A stretch of 64,000 nt of DNA, from assembly GCA_003255025.1 (NCBI GenBank), contig QANY01002202.1, positions 62,001-126,000 of the forward strand, in the 5' to 3' direction. The translations under genes were made by a program, and so were the position numbers. Shown here in pieces: positions 31,373 through 43,782 of the stretch (position 1 is its first letter; every line of letters starts with the position of its first letter). This DNA is from Datisca glomerata (taxonomy: Eukaryota; Streptophyta; Magnoliopsida; Cucurbitales; Datiscaceae). Below the pieces are notes generated by a model. It was not told the origin of the DNA, ran no database searches, and was given only the letters and a program-made list of their open reading frames with translations.

Positions 31373-34043
31373 AAATCTAAGTAATTCCCCAAAGAAGTTC
31401 AAAAGAAGAGCATTCAAGGCAACTTGGGATGAGACTAATGATAGCGACTCTAAAGGTGAAGAAGAAGTTGTAAACATGTGTTTCATGGCACTAGAAGATG
31501 AGATAAGTTCTTCTAAGCTAACTTTAAATGATAAACCTAGCTATGAAGAACTTGAAAATGCTTTTGAAAAGCTTTATAGTGAGTTTGAAAAACTTCGCTT
31601 AAAGAACAAAATTATGAAAAAATGGTTTTTCAAAACTTCAAGCAGAAAATGGGTCTTTGAAAAATGAAAAATTGAAAATCAAAGAAATCTTACATGTTTT
31701 ACATTGAGACCTTGTTCAAAGCCAAAATAAAGAAAATGATTTAAATTCAACCATTTTTAAATTTACAAATGAAAGAAACAATCTTGATAAACGTCTTGGT
31801 AAGCAAAGGAAAGTTTCCGATAAAAAGGGATTAGGATATCAACCTTTTCAAAACCAAAAATATCACAAAAATATTTTTGTAAAACCAACACAATATCCTC
31901 CTATCATTTTGTCACTATTGTGGGGTTAAATGTCATAAAAGTTATTCATGCTTTCATAAAAAGAAAGCTATTTTTGATGAAAGAAATAAATGGATTCTTT
32001 ACAACACTAACCCTCAAGGACCCAAAAAGATTTGGGTACCAAAAGTTAACTTTTAAATTTTTATGTTATAGGAACCATTGAAGAAGAAATATAAATGATA
32101 TCTTGATAGTGGATGTTCGAGACATATGATCGGTGATGAATCAAAACTTACCCAAATTTGTCGAAAAAAGGACATGTCACCTTTGGAGATGATAAGAAAG
32201 GCAAAAACATTGGTATTGACTCCGTAAGTAATGACTCTTCTCATGCTATAGATAAAATTTTACTTGTAGATAGTCTAAAACATAATTTACTTAGTATAAG
32301 TCAACTTTGTGATTAAACCTATAGAGTAATTTTTAAAAAGGATTTTTGTCTAATTGTAGATAAAATATCAAATAAAATTTTATTTGTTGGACAAAGAAAC
32401 TAAAATGTCTACACTATTAATCTAAGTGATTTCCAAAATTATAATGAAAAATATTTTCTAGTTTTTGACAATGATAGTTGGCTACGGCATAGAAGACTTG
32501 GGCATGCTAACATGAATTTATGTTCAAAACTATCAAAAAGTTATTTAATAAAAGGTCATCCAAAAATAAATTTTGTGAAATACAAAATTTGTTATGCATG
32601 CCAAATGGGTAAACAAGTTAAGAGATCTTTTAAATCAAAACATATGGTGTCAACCACTAGACCATTGCAATTATTATACATGGACCTATTTGGTTCTTCA
32701 AAAATTACAAGTCTTAGGGGTAAACACTATGCATTTGTCATAGTTGATGAGTTGTCAAGATATACTTGGGTTTTATTTCTAAAAAATAAAGATGAAACTT
32801 TTAAAGAATTTATAAAGTTTTGCAAACTAGTTCGAAATGAAAAAGGTTTTACAATTTCAAAAATTAGAAGTGATCATGGTGGAGAATTTGAAAATAGAAA
32901 CTTTGAAACTTTTTGAGATAAAAATGGTTTTTCACATGAGTTTTCTACTCTTAGAACTACACAACAAAATTGTGTTGTTGAGAGGAAAAATCGATCCCTA
33001 CAAGAAATGGCAAGAACAATGATAAATGAGAATGACTTACCTAAGTATTTTTGGGCCGAAGTCGTTAATACATCTTGCTACATTATGAATCGTGTTTTAC
33101 TTAGACCTATTTTAAACAAAACCCCTTATACTTTGGAAAAATAAAATTCCTAATATTAGTTATTTTAAAGTTTTTGGGTGTAAATGTTTTATTTTAAATA
33201 ATAAGGACAACCTTAGTAAGTTCGATTCTAAAACTGACTTAGGAATCTTTTTAGGATATTCCACATCTAGCAAAACATATAGAGTTTATTAGAGAAGAAC
33301 ATTAGTTGTGGAAGAATTCATGCATGTTGTCTTTGATGAATCTAGTCTCTCTAACATCTTTTATGATCAAGATGATGAATTTATAAAAAAGGTAGAAGGC
33401 GTTAATATCAATACTAATGAAGGATCAAGTCACTCTCTCCAAGAAAATGTCAAAGTACAAGATTGCAACCAACTTCCAAAAGAATGGAAGTTTGTAAAAA
33501 ATCATCCAAAGAAGCTTTTAGTGGGAGACATATCAAAAGGGGTAGAGACTCGTTCTACGCTTCATAGTATTGGTAACGTTGCTTTTGTTTCTCAACTTGA
33601 GCCTAAATCATTTATAGAGGCCGAAAAAGATGAATATTGGATAGTTGCTATGCAAGAAGAACTTAATCAATTTGAAAGAAATAATGTATGGGAACTTGTG
33701 TCTAGGCCTTCTAAGCACTCGATAATTGGTACTAAGTGGGTGTTTAGAAATAATGTAGATGAAAATGGTATTGTTACTAGCACAATGATATAATCAAGAA
33801 GAAGGTATAAATTATGATGAAACTTTCACTCCTGTTGCTAGACTTGAATCAATAAGAATACTATTAACATTTGCATGTTTCAAAGATTTATATAAATGGA
33901 TGTCAAGAGTACCTTTTTAAATGGATACATCATGGAGGAAGTTTATGTAGAACAATCTCCCGATTTTTGAAGTTTCAATTTTCCAAATCACATGCATAAA
34001 CTTATAAATGCTCTCTATGGACTAAAACAAGCTCCTAGAGCTC
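31373..34043 (+). pseudogene. pol: Copia-3 pol (protease-integrase-partial RT), truncated
   Basis: Order of parts: Lys/Glu-rich spacer to about 32,060; protease with LDSGCSRHM (about 32,100-32,130) and HNLLSISQLCD; integrase with the zinc finger HRRLGHAN...CYACQMGK (32,486-32,610), core motifs MDLFG, RSDHGGEFEN and VVERKNRSLQE carrying the D, D and E residues (32,680-32,990), and PYT-W-K; spacer with GVETRSTLHSIG; RT N-terminus EYWIVAMQEELNQFERNNVW (33,625-33,700), TKWVFRNN and finally ALYGLKQAPRA at 34,008-34,040. Then copia homology ends and a minus-strand CACTA gene begins. The rest of RT, RNase H and the 3' LTR are missing. At least six stops. Lineage is SIRE/Tork-like by feel. Confidence 0.87.
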
Positions 34044-34420
34044 ATCTCTTCGCTCAGAATGATCCACATACTCTTCATCATATTCATATGTGGTTTGTAT
34101 ACGTTACAAGCATCATTAACCACATCCATTTCATCATCTTCATCATACCTAATAGTTTCTTCATGATGATACCAATTTGTATATGTACGGTACATATCTT
34201 TGATAATTAAATTCTCAAAAATATCATTAGGATATTGATGACTCATATTCCTACATTTCTTACAACGGTAAGGAATTTTTTCAGGATGATATGCATTCTT
34301 TATAGCCTCTCTAATGAATTGTCTTGCTCATTGCATGTACTCGTCCGAAGCTCTATCAATTCAAAAGTAAAATCTAAGTATTTAAACTATCTTTTTCAAT
34401 ACTTAGATTGAACTAGAGTG
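34022..34420 (-). pseudogene. tnp2-like: CACTA transposase N-terminal (transposase-associated domain)
   Basis: Minus strand: IDRASDEYMQ-stop-ARQFIREAIKNAYHPEKIPYRCKKCRN, then MSHQYPNDIFENLIIKDMYR, TYTNWYHHEETIRYDEDDEM and DVVNDACNVYKPH. The Cys pair CKKC, the C-xN motif, H-L/F-I-KGF-like segment and Y-xW-YHHGE-like segment define the Transpos_assoc domain at the start of En/Spm TNP2 proteins. One TAG replaces an expected Gln or Gly codon. The gene is cut at about 34,040, before the catalytic TNP2 domain. Confidence 0.8.
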
Positions 34421-34869
34421 AAAATTAATTTTCATTACCTGTTACAATGCATCCAATATTTATCCATCATGAGAAACTACAACTATGAATATAAGAAGCG
34501 TATTAATTGATACATTTGGTTAGTACTTGTAGGCGCTAAATAAAACATGTCAAATTTATTCAAGGATTTTTTAAGGTATGAGTTTTCTTATTTATTTGTC
34601 TTCTTTTTCCTTTTCATCTTCTTCTTCATTCTTCTTCTCCTCCTCCATCTTCTTTTTTTTCAGATGTTGTTCTGTTCTAAGACTTTTTAAGCAAAAAATA
34701 GTTTTCAATTTGTTTCTTAATTTGTTTTTAATTAGTATATTATTCTTATACCGTACGATACATCTAGAAGAAGAAAAAATGGAAGAAAATTGAGAACATT
34801 GCTCAAGATTTATTATTGTGACAAGTTATATTTTAGACATAGACTTATTATTGAAGCCCTATACTCAAA

Positions 34870-34997
34870 TGTTTATGAAGAAATGATTCACATAGGAACT
34901 AAGGTCTCGAGCAATGGTGACTCCAGTCATGACTCTAGGAGCTTTATCTTTCTCTTCAGTTCCATCAAACCAATACTTTTTTTGTTCTTAAATGATT
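34870..34997 (-). pseudogene. Open stretch in CACTA-4, possibly a captured exon
   Basis: The minus strand reads YWFDGTEEKDKAPRVMTGVT, then IARDLSSYVNHFFINI, then a stop. Amino acid composition looks like real protein, unlike its neighbours, but I cannot name it and see no clear splice sites. It lies downstream of the importin-like exon on the same strand. Confidence 0.3.
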
Positions 34998-35204
34998 ATA
35001 AGACTAACTTCTCTTTAAATTTAGGTATTAAGAGAGCTCCTAATAAACATATGCAGGATAATCACAACAAGAATGTAACATTTAAGATCAGATAAGCACA
35101 CAAATTCTTCAAAGATATCAAATTATCGAAGACTTGAACTCCAAGTAGCATATAATTAAAACAGGATAATCAATAAGATTAGATGCCACATACTTGGCTA
35201 TGAT

Positions 35205-35314
35205 TTTGATACAATATGTAAAGCTTCAGCACAAGGCTTTAATTCTCTATCCACTGAACCATTCCTCCTTGATGATACCACTCCTCCAAATCACTTACTG
35301 TTAAAACACAGTAC
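35205..35314 (-). pseudogene. Captured exon of an importin-11-like (ARM repeat) gene
   Basis: Acceptor TTGTACAG, then YCVLTVSDLEEWYHQGGMVQ, WIEN and a stop; in the next frame ELKPCAEALHIV continues. Plant importin-11-like proteins have a segment LT-SDLEEWY, then an acidic His-rich linker, MVQWTEKL and PCAEALYIVL, in that order, so one frameshift and a small deletion explain the sequence. It encodes a short piece of a nuclear import receptor. The parent assignment is from memory and should be searched. Confidence 0.6.
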
Positions 35315-36721
35315 CTGTACAACATGTATTATGGGTTGTGAATGTACATTTAGATTCTGTTCTTTGGAGTTACAAACAAATACTAAAAGGTAAATTACAT
35401 TTCATACAAACAAGATGTTCATGTAAAACAAATAAAATTATATACACAGGTAGTCTTCGTTTCACATAATAGGTCTCCAACAGAAAATCTTCTAAGGGTT
35501 TAAATCACATGTAGAGATCATTCTATATTGCTTTTAGGACACTTAAAGTGAAGGAGAAAAAGAGAGCCAAAGTGGGAAAATAAGGAAAAATGAAGACCCT
35601 AGATATTACATTATCATTGCCTTGAATTCTAATTAAAGACCTTAAAGCAAAATAATTTTGGATTTGGGTTAAAGTTGACTCTTATGTGTGGCTAGATATC
35701 AAATGTGTTTGTCCTTGCTAGTGATGATCTGTTCTATTCTAGCATCTTTAATTAAAATATCTCCAAGCTGCTTAAGGAATTGTTTGGACAACCAGAAAAT
35801 ATCTCGACTTGGATTTGGATAGAAAAAAAAATCATATATGATATTGATTAAGCTTTTCTTAGACATAGTAAATCATTTGTAGGGAAAAAGAGACTGAAGC
35901 CAATTTCATTCCCAAAAGAGGAGTAAAATGGGGGGTAAATAGTGAACCTTGGGATATAAAAAATTATGTTATTTTATCTATTCTCCTTTGATATTGTCTC
36001 TACAGAGACCATCTTTCTATCAAAAAGAAGAAAAATAAACTGTTATAAAACAACAAGAGAATCAAAAACCCAATTTTGTAAAAACAAAACGCAGTTTCAA
36101 TCCCTCGAGTAAAGTATTCTCAAACATGTAACAGATTATAGAATCCATTTTCTTTCTAAATGTACCCAAAGAGAGGATTGAGGATAAAATTCCAAACGTT
36201 ACTCTTAACTCATGGAATTTCCGTTTCCTTAAGAATCCCAAGATAGTCCTTCACATCGTCTAATTTAATTCATAAATAAGCAAACATTGGATTTCGCTTA
36301 AAAATCCACAGACCAAACTCAAGAATTATCAAAGAAGAACAAAATCTAAAAAACTGATAACAAAAAACCAGAAACAGTGATTAGAAAATGAGACCAAACT
36401 CGAGAATTATAATCGTGGCTTTCATAAAGCTTCAATGTGTAACCTAGTCTTTTGTTCTTCTGTTTGGCTAAGATGATGAGGGTTGGGGCTCTCTCTTCTT
36501 TGAAATTCTCTTCTTCAACAAAAACCAGTGAATCAAAAACTTCTTCTACAAACCTAGCCCTAATTCGCTCTTTATTCTTTAACAAGAGAGTGAGAGAGAA
36601 GCTAATCGATGAACTTTGCTCTCTCTTATTCCTCGAAGGCCTAGATGTAGGTTTTTTATTTGTATTTCGAGAGGGAGAAGCTGCGAGAGAGAGGTTCTTT
36701 GTGTTTTGTATTTTGAGAAGA

Positions 36722-36724
<3 letters not shown>

Positions 36725-36762
<38 letters not shown>
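36725..36762. repeat. (GA)n microsatellite near the right end of CACTA-4
   Basis: About 19 GA units, 310-350 bp inside the terminus, with further GA-rich leader sequence on both sides including several AAGAGCTTCTCT-type repeats (36,790-36,890). Confidence 0.95.
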
Positions 36763-36767
<5 letters not shown>

Positions 36768-37078
36768 CAGAGCTTGTCTCTGAAAATCAAGAAGAATCAA
36801 GAGAGACTCGAGAAGGAACAGAGCTTCTCTCTAAAAATTGACAAGAAGAGCTTCTGAGAGTCTCGCTAGAGAAGGAGCAAGAGCTTCTCTAAGTCCCACA
36901 TGTTTTTTTGCTAAGTCTCGTGTCTCTAAAAATTTGCATCCCTCTTATTTTTTACTTTTAATAGGAACTTTTTTCACGTGGTCACAAAAAGTCTTGTTGT
37001 TTTGAGTTTTTTACAGGAGGAGACTACGAACCCTATATTTAAACTCTGTAGAATGTCATATTTATTGTAGTGTATGTT

Positions 37079-37730
37079 ACAAGAAAGAATGGATAAGAAA
37101 ACATATGTCTGGAAAACCATCATGGGGGTAAGATAATTTTGTTAAAATCAATAGCTCAATCCCTTCCTAATTATGTTATGAGATATGTTTAAATTCCTAC
37201 GCATGTTTGTTCCTAGATAGAAGATTCTAATATGAGATTGTCGTCATCTAAAGGTAATGATAATATGGGCATTACTTGGAATTTAAGTAATGAGATGACA
37301 AATAGTAAGAGACGTTGGGTTTAGGTTTGTAGAATTGGAAGAGCTTAGTAGTTCTTTGCTTGCTAAACAAGCTTGGGTTAATCTAGATAACCCTGACAAT
37401 CTTTGTGCTAGACTTATTAAAAATATTAATTATCCTAACAATGATTTTCTAAATTTTCAAGCTGGAAAAACTAGTTCTTAGGCCTGGTAAGTTTTATGGT
37501 ATGGTGAGGAAATTATTCAAAAATATTCTTACTAGAAAATAAGGAATGGTATGGTTGTATTATTGGGGATGATAATTGAGTTCCTAGTGAGGGGAAATTG
37601 AATGATTTCAAGAATCCCTTTTAACCTAGTTTCTGATCTTTTTTATTCTCACACTAAATGTTGGAATAAAAGGGTTATTAGTTTTTATGTCCTCCATGGA
37701 TTTCTAAAAAAATTGTATACCTATTTCTAG
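37079..37730 (+). pseudogene. LINE-1 (L1-type) ORF2 fragment, after the RT core
   Basis: Plus strand, broken frames: KEWIRKHMSGKPSWG and INSSIPS, LLAKQAWVNLDNPDNLCARL, IKNINYPNNDFLNFQAGKTS, then SDLFYSHTKCWNKRVISFYV. This order (the VLLKS-IQSIP region, then LLAKQ-WRL--NPDSL-ARV, then the zinc-finger-side domain) is the C-terminal part of plant L1 ORF2. It lacks the RT catalytic part and any poly(A) tail. It begins directly beyond the CACTA-4 terminus, which may have inserted into it. Confidence 0.75.
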
Positions 37731-39635
37731 TAAAATTGTTTGTTATCAATTGATTACCAACAATGTAACGAACATTACTATGATGATTAATTATGAAGTC
37801 ATGTGGGAATATAATATAGTAATGAGTAAATAGTTTGGATTTTCTTGAAGTAGTAGGGGTACTGCTAAGCATCTCATGTATTCGACAAGGTAAATCATCA
37901 GTAACTACGACTGTGTCCACGAGGCTTACAAAGACAAACTCCATTATGAACTTATTGACATAAACTAATTTTTGATGGAACATGGCAGAAGCAAACAACA
38001 ATCATGCCTATTAACTAAAAAAGTAACGACTTAGAATACCTTGAAAATATTATATAGAAAAAAATAGATTTCAATACCTTTTCTATTTTTGAACCTAGAG
38101 GATTTGGGTCGTCCATTATACATTAGACATAATAGAAAGTCTAGAGATAGTTACCCTCCTTCAAAATGTAGGTGAGAGAAAAAAAGTAATATTATTGAAG
38201 GGGTGGGAAATATTTATGTGGTGTATGACTTTACTATTTTCACCTCATCAACCTGCTGAGATGAGTTGCTTGTTAGGGGTGATTTTGGACTATTACTAGG
38301 ACTAGTCTTTTCACCAGCCATTGTATTCAAGCCTCAATGTAGGCACTCAATCATCTCATGTGTGCATATCATATTCTTTAGAGATAACTAATGAATTAAA
38401 GGAAAAATGTCATATAAAACTTTTGAACAAGTCTCCGTGTTCAGCCGATTGAAGCCGCTGAGATTGAGCCGATAGGCGGGATCTGTAGAACATATCCTCT
38501 TGCATTAGAACTTGGATCCCAACTCTGTATTTATTCTCTAGAGACTAAAGAGTCATATTGTCTCAATTATCATAAATTGTTCAATATTTACGTCAACAAG
38601 ATATCATTAGGTATTAAGAACTACAAAATGGAAATAAAATATGAATAAACGGACATACTGTCAACAACTTTCTCCACTAGTGCATCGAAGAGTTATGCTC
38701 TACTTAGATACATAATATTATTACTCATCCTGGTAATTACCCGTTCAAGCTCAGCCGTCGGACGCCTACTACCTCTGACGAGGAGACAAACTGGGTTAGT
38801 GGACTTGGCGTTATGGACATTCGATCTTTTATCTGCTTTTTCAGCAACGACATCTCCAAAATATGTACTCGAAGTTTCAGAAGTAGCATCACGTGATGTT
38901 GTACCAATATTTCATTTGCATCATCTTTAGATAAAATAGAAATATAGCCATTGGGGCTTTTTTAGTCAAAGCAACTATCAGTGCTTTATCCGTCTTTCTT
39001 TTAGGGAGATGATTTTTCTGTTGATCCATTAACGCATGACAAGTAAAAACACAAAATTTGATAAGCCTATATGAGAAATATCAAGGTATACAATGGGTTC
39101 TCTACGATACTTTGCAGCTTAACTAAGTAAAGATAGTAGATAATGCTTCTCAACACTGCCATTTCCCTTGAGCCACGTCAATGGCATATATGGATTGTAG
39201 GATCTGTTCTCAACGAGAGTGATCGACTAAAAATGATATTGATCTAACAACTATTGCAATAGAAGTAGAAAATATGAACTGACTTTCTTCAATATGATTT
39301 GACCCATCCAACACCCACCTCAACGATCTGCAACCGGTTTTGACTCCTTGATGGAAAGCTGAGAAGGTAATTTCAAAATTGACGTTGTCATGCTCTATGA
39401 TCATAACAGGGTTCAACTTAATGATTTCAGAATGGACGCTGTCATGCACTATGTTACTCTCAACCCTTGCTTCATGGACTAAATGCCCAAAGACTATAAA
39501 GATTTTTACCCCCTTTTCCATAGACAGAAATTGCTAGTACAGACCCACAACTTGTTCTGGTCTAGAGGGGACCATTGTTGCCCTTGCAGATGATGGGCGA
39601 ACTCGTCTTCAGGGTGGCAAGAATGGATTGAAAGA
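37731..39635. other. No gene recognised
   Basis: Several open frames of 60-107 codons occur on the minus strand (37,678-38,001; 39,210-39,521) without a recognisable domain. A Ser/Pro-rich Met start (MAGEKTSPSNSPKSPLTSNS, minus strand, near 38,320) and a Lys-rich stretch (MDQQKNHLPKRKTDKALIVA, minus, about 38,960-39,030) might be pieces of one decayed transposon gene. I cannot support more. Confidence 0.3.
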
Positions 39636-39956
39636 ATGGGACCAACCATATTTGATGCATTCCAATTTTTGGGATTTTATCCTATTGAAGAAGCTTTAAT
39701 GTCGTCACATGAAACTGACATACACTTTGAAATCAGCGGACGACATGGAAAACAATTAGCATATTCACACTTCAGAGAGCTATTCCTTTATTTTTATACA
39801 GGCTTTGCAATTTTGTCTTCTGTGGCGTCGGTGAAAGGATCACAATTGAGTATTGCCATCTTGCAATTGTTCTGGCCTTGGATAAGTCTCGCCTTAGCAT
39901 TTCTATTAGTTAATCTGTATCATATTGGCTTATCTTCAAATTTAGACGTTAAATAA
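39636..39956 (+). CDS. Unknown 106-residue frame with two membrane-like segments
   Basis: Starts MGPTIFDAFQFLGFYPIEEA. Two hydrophobic segments lie at about residues 53-70 (LFLYFYTGFAILSSVAS) and 79-99 (IAILQLFWPWISLALAFLLV). It may be the end of a longer, unrecognised membrane protein or a transposon-associated frame. No codon-level evidence beyond openness, no neighbouring exons and no promoter are evident. Confidence 0.25.
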   Translation: MGPTIFDAFQFLGFYPIEEALMSSHETDIHFEISGRHGKQLAYSHFRELFLYFYTGFAILSSVASVKGSQLSIAILQLFWPWISLALAFLLVNLYHIGLSSNLDVK

Positions 39957-41892
39957 ATTCACGGAGAAGGACAACTCCAGCCTGTTTTAGATATCACAGG
40001 CCGTTAACGTTAAATTATATTCACAAAAATGTGAACTTCAAAACTATTAAGTTGGTTTTTTCAATTGTAAATTGACCAGTTATATATATATATATATATA
40101 TATACACGAATAAATATATATAAGTTATATATAAAAGACTAGGAGATATATAATAAAAATAATAATCATATATAAGTCTAATATTACACGATAGTTACAA
40201 AACACGATACATTTCATATACTTTATATGTAGTTCATGTGTAATGCCCGTGTATTATTACTAGTAGGGAATAAGGGAATGTGGATAATACATGCTTTTTT
40301 TAAAATTAATTTTTACTGACTGATCTGTCCATCAATTCTTACAAGCAACCGCCTAGATGCTACAACATCGAGTTTCACATGATGCATTTTCAAATATCTT
40401 TCGAGACTGAAGCTTACAGAGTACGGCTTTTTAGGCCCATGCCCTACTTCCAAAACTGGCATGGACTGATGTCGTTATTTAAGATGATCTCATATTTGCT
40501 CCTCGGGTTATCTAACGATGCGTATATACTACTCCAGTAGTGTAACAATATAAAGGTAGCACCCCACGTGCCCATAAATAGGCCACTTGTACAGTCGGGT
40601 TTGTTCATCAGTTTAATTCATTATGATGAATACTTCTGCACCAAATTTTCCTCCATTTTTAGTTTTAGCTTTCTCAAAATGTTTTGACCAAATTCTTCCT
40701 TATAACTTTCCTAACAGTTGGCTTTATTTCCCTGTATATATTAGCGGCGGGGAAGCCTGGCCTTCAGCATATATATTAGGACATTCCCACTTCACCCTTG
40801 GGTCATTTTGTCGAGGCTGAGATGTCTTTCATCTATGCTTGCAATCTATGGGTTACAATCGTAACTGTGTTTGTGATACCTCGCCTCTTTACTTCTCAAA
40901 ATGTTTCCCCAAATTCATCCATTATCTTTCTTAACCATTTTCCCTCTTCCCAAAATCTTGTAGATTAAGTGCATTTAGGAATAACATATATTTTGAAGCT
41001 AGAGATTTGTTCAATTTCGACCTTATAAACAAGAGGGAAAGTTTTTCTAAACGCAAGACTTTGAAATATGTTTGTTTCAACGTGCATATGTGTTGTTTCC
41101 TCTGTTATGTTGGAGGTTGACTAATAAACTTTTTTTTGTTAGCAACTTATAGGTTAGTTAAAGAAGAAAGTAAAAAAAATCAACATAAACAATATGTCAC
41201 ATCTTGAAACAGAAATAATAACAATTATTAGTAACAATTGACCACAAATAACATTTTTTGTCAAGAAATATTATAGATTGATTGTAGATAAATCAACCAG
41301 AGCAATCAATTTCAATACTTATAACAATAAACTATGTAACAAAACTATGGAATAAAATTACTTAATAGGTAGCTAGCTGGTTTTATTCAATAGTTTGTTG
41401 TTACATATAGCGTAATTGATTATTTTGTTTGGGTGATACTGCAATCAGTTCTTTAACATTTCTTGACAAGAAAAATTGTAATTTTTATTAATCATTGTTA
41501 TTATTTCCGTTTGAATATTGTAACATAATGCTTATTATGCAGACAATGTGCATTTGCCAAGGACAGTTGTTCAGAAGCTGGAGATTTTCACAATTTCTTC
41601 CTCAAGCTATTTATTTCGAACCTGGAGATTTTGCAATTTTGTACTCTGGATCTTAATTACGGAGCTAATCAGGCTAACCGACTGACTGATTGCACAACTA
41701 CAATTAGTTAGCTTATAAAACAATAGAACTTGTTAGCAACAACTGTAACCAATATTGTAATCAATTTGTTAAAGTAAGTAACTATAATGTAATTGTTTTT
41801 AAGCATTCAATTACCGAAGTACGAATAGAATACATATTCTTTCTTCTCTCTCTCTTACTCTTTTCTTCTTACTGCATCAAAGCTTCATCTGC
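39957..41892. other. No gene recognised; contains a (TA)n tract
   Basis: AT-rich. (TA)12 at 40,081-40,104. A possible TATA-box context (CCCATAAATAGGCC, about 40,572-40,585) is followed 40 bp later by a 65-codon frame (40,623-40,820, Phe/Pro-rich) that I do not recognise; this could be a chance or orphan frame. The string TTCTCAAAATGTTT recurs near 40,671 and 40,893. Confidence 0.35.
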
Positions 41893-42119
41893 TGTATGTT
41901 TTGTCAATGCTAATGATATGGACGCATTTGACCCATGTGATTTGATTGTTTTGTTTTCTTTAGTTGTTCTGGGTCTAGTCATTGTTTTGTCTCGTCAATG
42001 CTAATTATATGGAGGCATTTGACCCACATGATTTGATCATTGTTTTCTTTAGTTGTTCTGGGTCTAATACATTGTTTTATTTTGTCAGTGCTAATGATAT
42101 ATGGGCATTTTACCCACAT
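41893..42119. repeat. About 90-bp tandem repeat, 2.4 copies
   Basis: GTCA(A/G)TGCTAATGATATGG-type starts at about 41,903, 41,994 and 42,084, each followed by GCATTTGACCCA and TTTCTTTAGTTGTTCTGGGT. The units lie just before CACTA-5. Confidence 0.85.
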
Positions 42120-42161
42120 TTCCATAAGCCTTTTCATTAAAATAAACTAAATCGAGTCAAC

Positions 42162-42164
42162 AAC
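42162..42164. repeat. Target-site duplication of CACTA-5 (AAC, left)
   Basis: AAC precedes the terminus; AAC also follows the right terminus at 46,193-46,195. Exact 3-bp match. Confidence 0.85.
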
Positions 42165-42299
42165 CACTACAAGAAAACCCTCTATTAATAGCGTTTTTGT
42201 ATAACATTTTCAGTGAAAACGCAATAAAATACAAAAAGCGATCACACAAAATTTCAGTTTTCATGAGGCGCTAAGTAAAAAGGCGCTTATTTTTTTTGT

Positions 42300-42512
42300 T
42301 TTGCTTAGCGTTTTACCAATCCCCCCCTTTCGGCGAAAAAAACATCAGAGCTTCTCTTTGGCTTTTCTTTAGTGAGAGGCTCTCCCAATCGCCTGACAGT
42401 CAGGATCCACCAATTGCCCCTTCAGCTTCACCGCTCATCACCAGCTTCTCCTTCACTCTTGTTTTCCTCATGATCGAGCTTCTTCTCCTTTGTGTCCTAA
42501 AGCAAGTAAGGT
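42300..42512 (+). other. Leader/first-exon-like segment of CACTA-5
   Basis: Pyrimidine-rich, gene-like sequence ending AAGCAAGTAAG/GTAGG, a plausible donor. A 72-codon frame (MFCLAFYQSP start) runs through it but has a low-complexity Ser/Pro/Leu composition, so I treat the segment as untranslated or captured 5' UTR. Confidence 0.35.
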
Positions 42513-43225
42513 AGGTTTTGATTTTCCAAGTTCATTTTCTTCTTCGTATAAGAGCTGGCTTTTCATGGCTTCTATGTTTGTCGTTCTTGCGTCTTTGAGA
42601 ATAGATAGATAGGGCTGGAAAACACGCACAACATAACGAAGTTGGGCACTCGTGGCTTCTCTCTGTCTATACCTTTTCATCTTATAAGAACAGAGATTTC
42701 TCTCTTCCACAGTAGCAAACCTTGATAATCTTCAAATCAGCCATAGCATAGCTCTCCAGATGGTGAAATCAGAAACTGAATTCGACAATCAACCTTAGTC
42801 AAGCTCTTTATAAGGATCCCTTAGCTTCCCTGTATGTTTCCCTTCTGCGCGTTGCTTTTACCTTTGAGATGTCCTCTCTCTTTTTCTCTGAGTGCTACCC
42901 TAACTCTATATTGTTTTTCAGTTTCATTATTCTAATTGTTCATCTAGTTAGACTTTATTTATATATGCATTTGCCCTCCCTCCTTTCTTCTCAAAATGTC
43001 ATTTTCCTTTTGAGAGATTGTACATTCCTAAAATCATTTCTTTTGGTGTTTGTTTAGGGCTTTCTGTGATTCTCGTAGTGCTACCAGCAGAGATTGTATT
43101 GTCTAATGGTGTCTAAACTTCGTTCGTGGCACCAACGTAAGGTGTTACCGACTTTCATTTATTAAGTGGATTTGACATTGTTTATTGTTTGTTCATTTAA
43201 CTTAAGGATGGTGCTTGTGTTTAAG

Positions 43226-43733
43226 CAAGGGCATCAACTAAAGGGAAATGCATTCAGGTAATCCTTTTATCTTCCTTGGTAACACCTCGACAATACCTTT
43301 TATAAGCAGCATGGTTGCTCTTACACTTTTCAGTTTGTAATTGTTTCTCTATCTAGCTGGGGTCTTCTTATCTTTGTAGGGTACAAGTTCTTTAGCAGGG
43401 GCAAAGGCAACAAAGAAGAGGTACTTCTACATTCTTCCAAAGCATCAATTTGTAGTGTGTGTGTGTGTATTTATATTATGCCTTTTGTAGATATTTGCTT
43501 GGCTGCTCTGATTTTAGTTTCCTACTCCCTTTAACTTTGCATGTTCTTATGGAACTGTGTTTCATAGGTTTTTATGGATCGGTATGTACTCTTCTCATCC
43601 TTCAAAATTTCTTTGATTTCATTAAAAGGTGCAAAAAATGGTTTTGAAATGGAAAGTGAATTATAGAAATCTATGAACATTTCTGAGGGTAATGTTGTAA
43701 ACGTAGATTAGGGATAATTATCCCCTATGATAA

Positions 43734-43782
<49 letters not shown>

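Larger units (their letters stand above)
34040..37072 (-). mobile_element. CACTA-4, 5' part only
   Basis: The right terminus is the inverse of CACTACAATAAATATGACAT (ends 37,072), the CACTA start in minus orientation. Inside lie a GA tract (36,725-36,762), a leader-like region, an importin-11-like captured exon and the transposase N-terminus. The left side is cut off at the copia-3 junction near 34,040. Confidence 0.7.

Noticed and set aside
36452..36800. Frames ending in Arg-Glu or Ser-Leu repeats
   Set aside because: They read through a (GA)n microsatellite.
41893..42119. CRISPR-like or satellite array
   Set aside because: Only 2.4 units of 90 bp without unique spacers; a simple tandem duplication in plant DNA.
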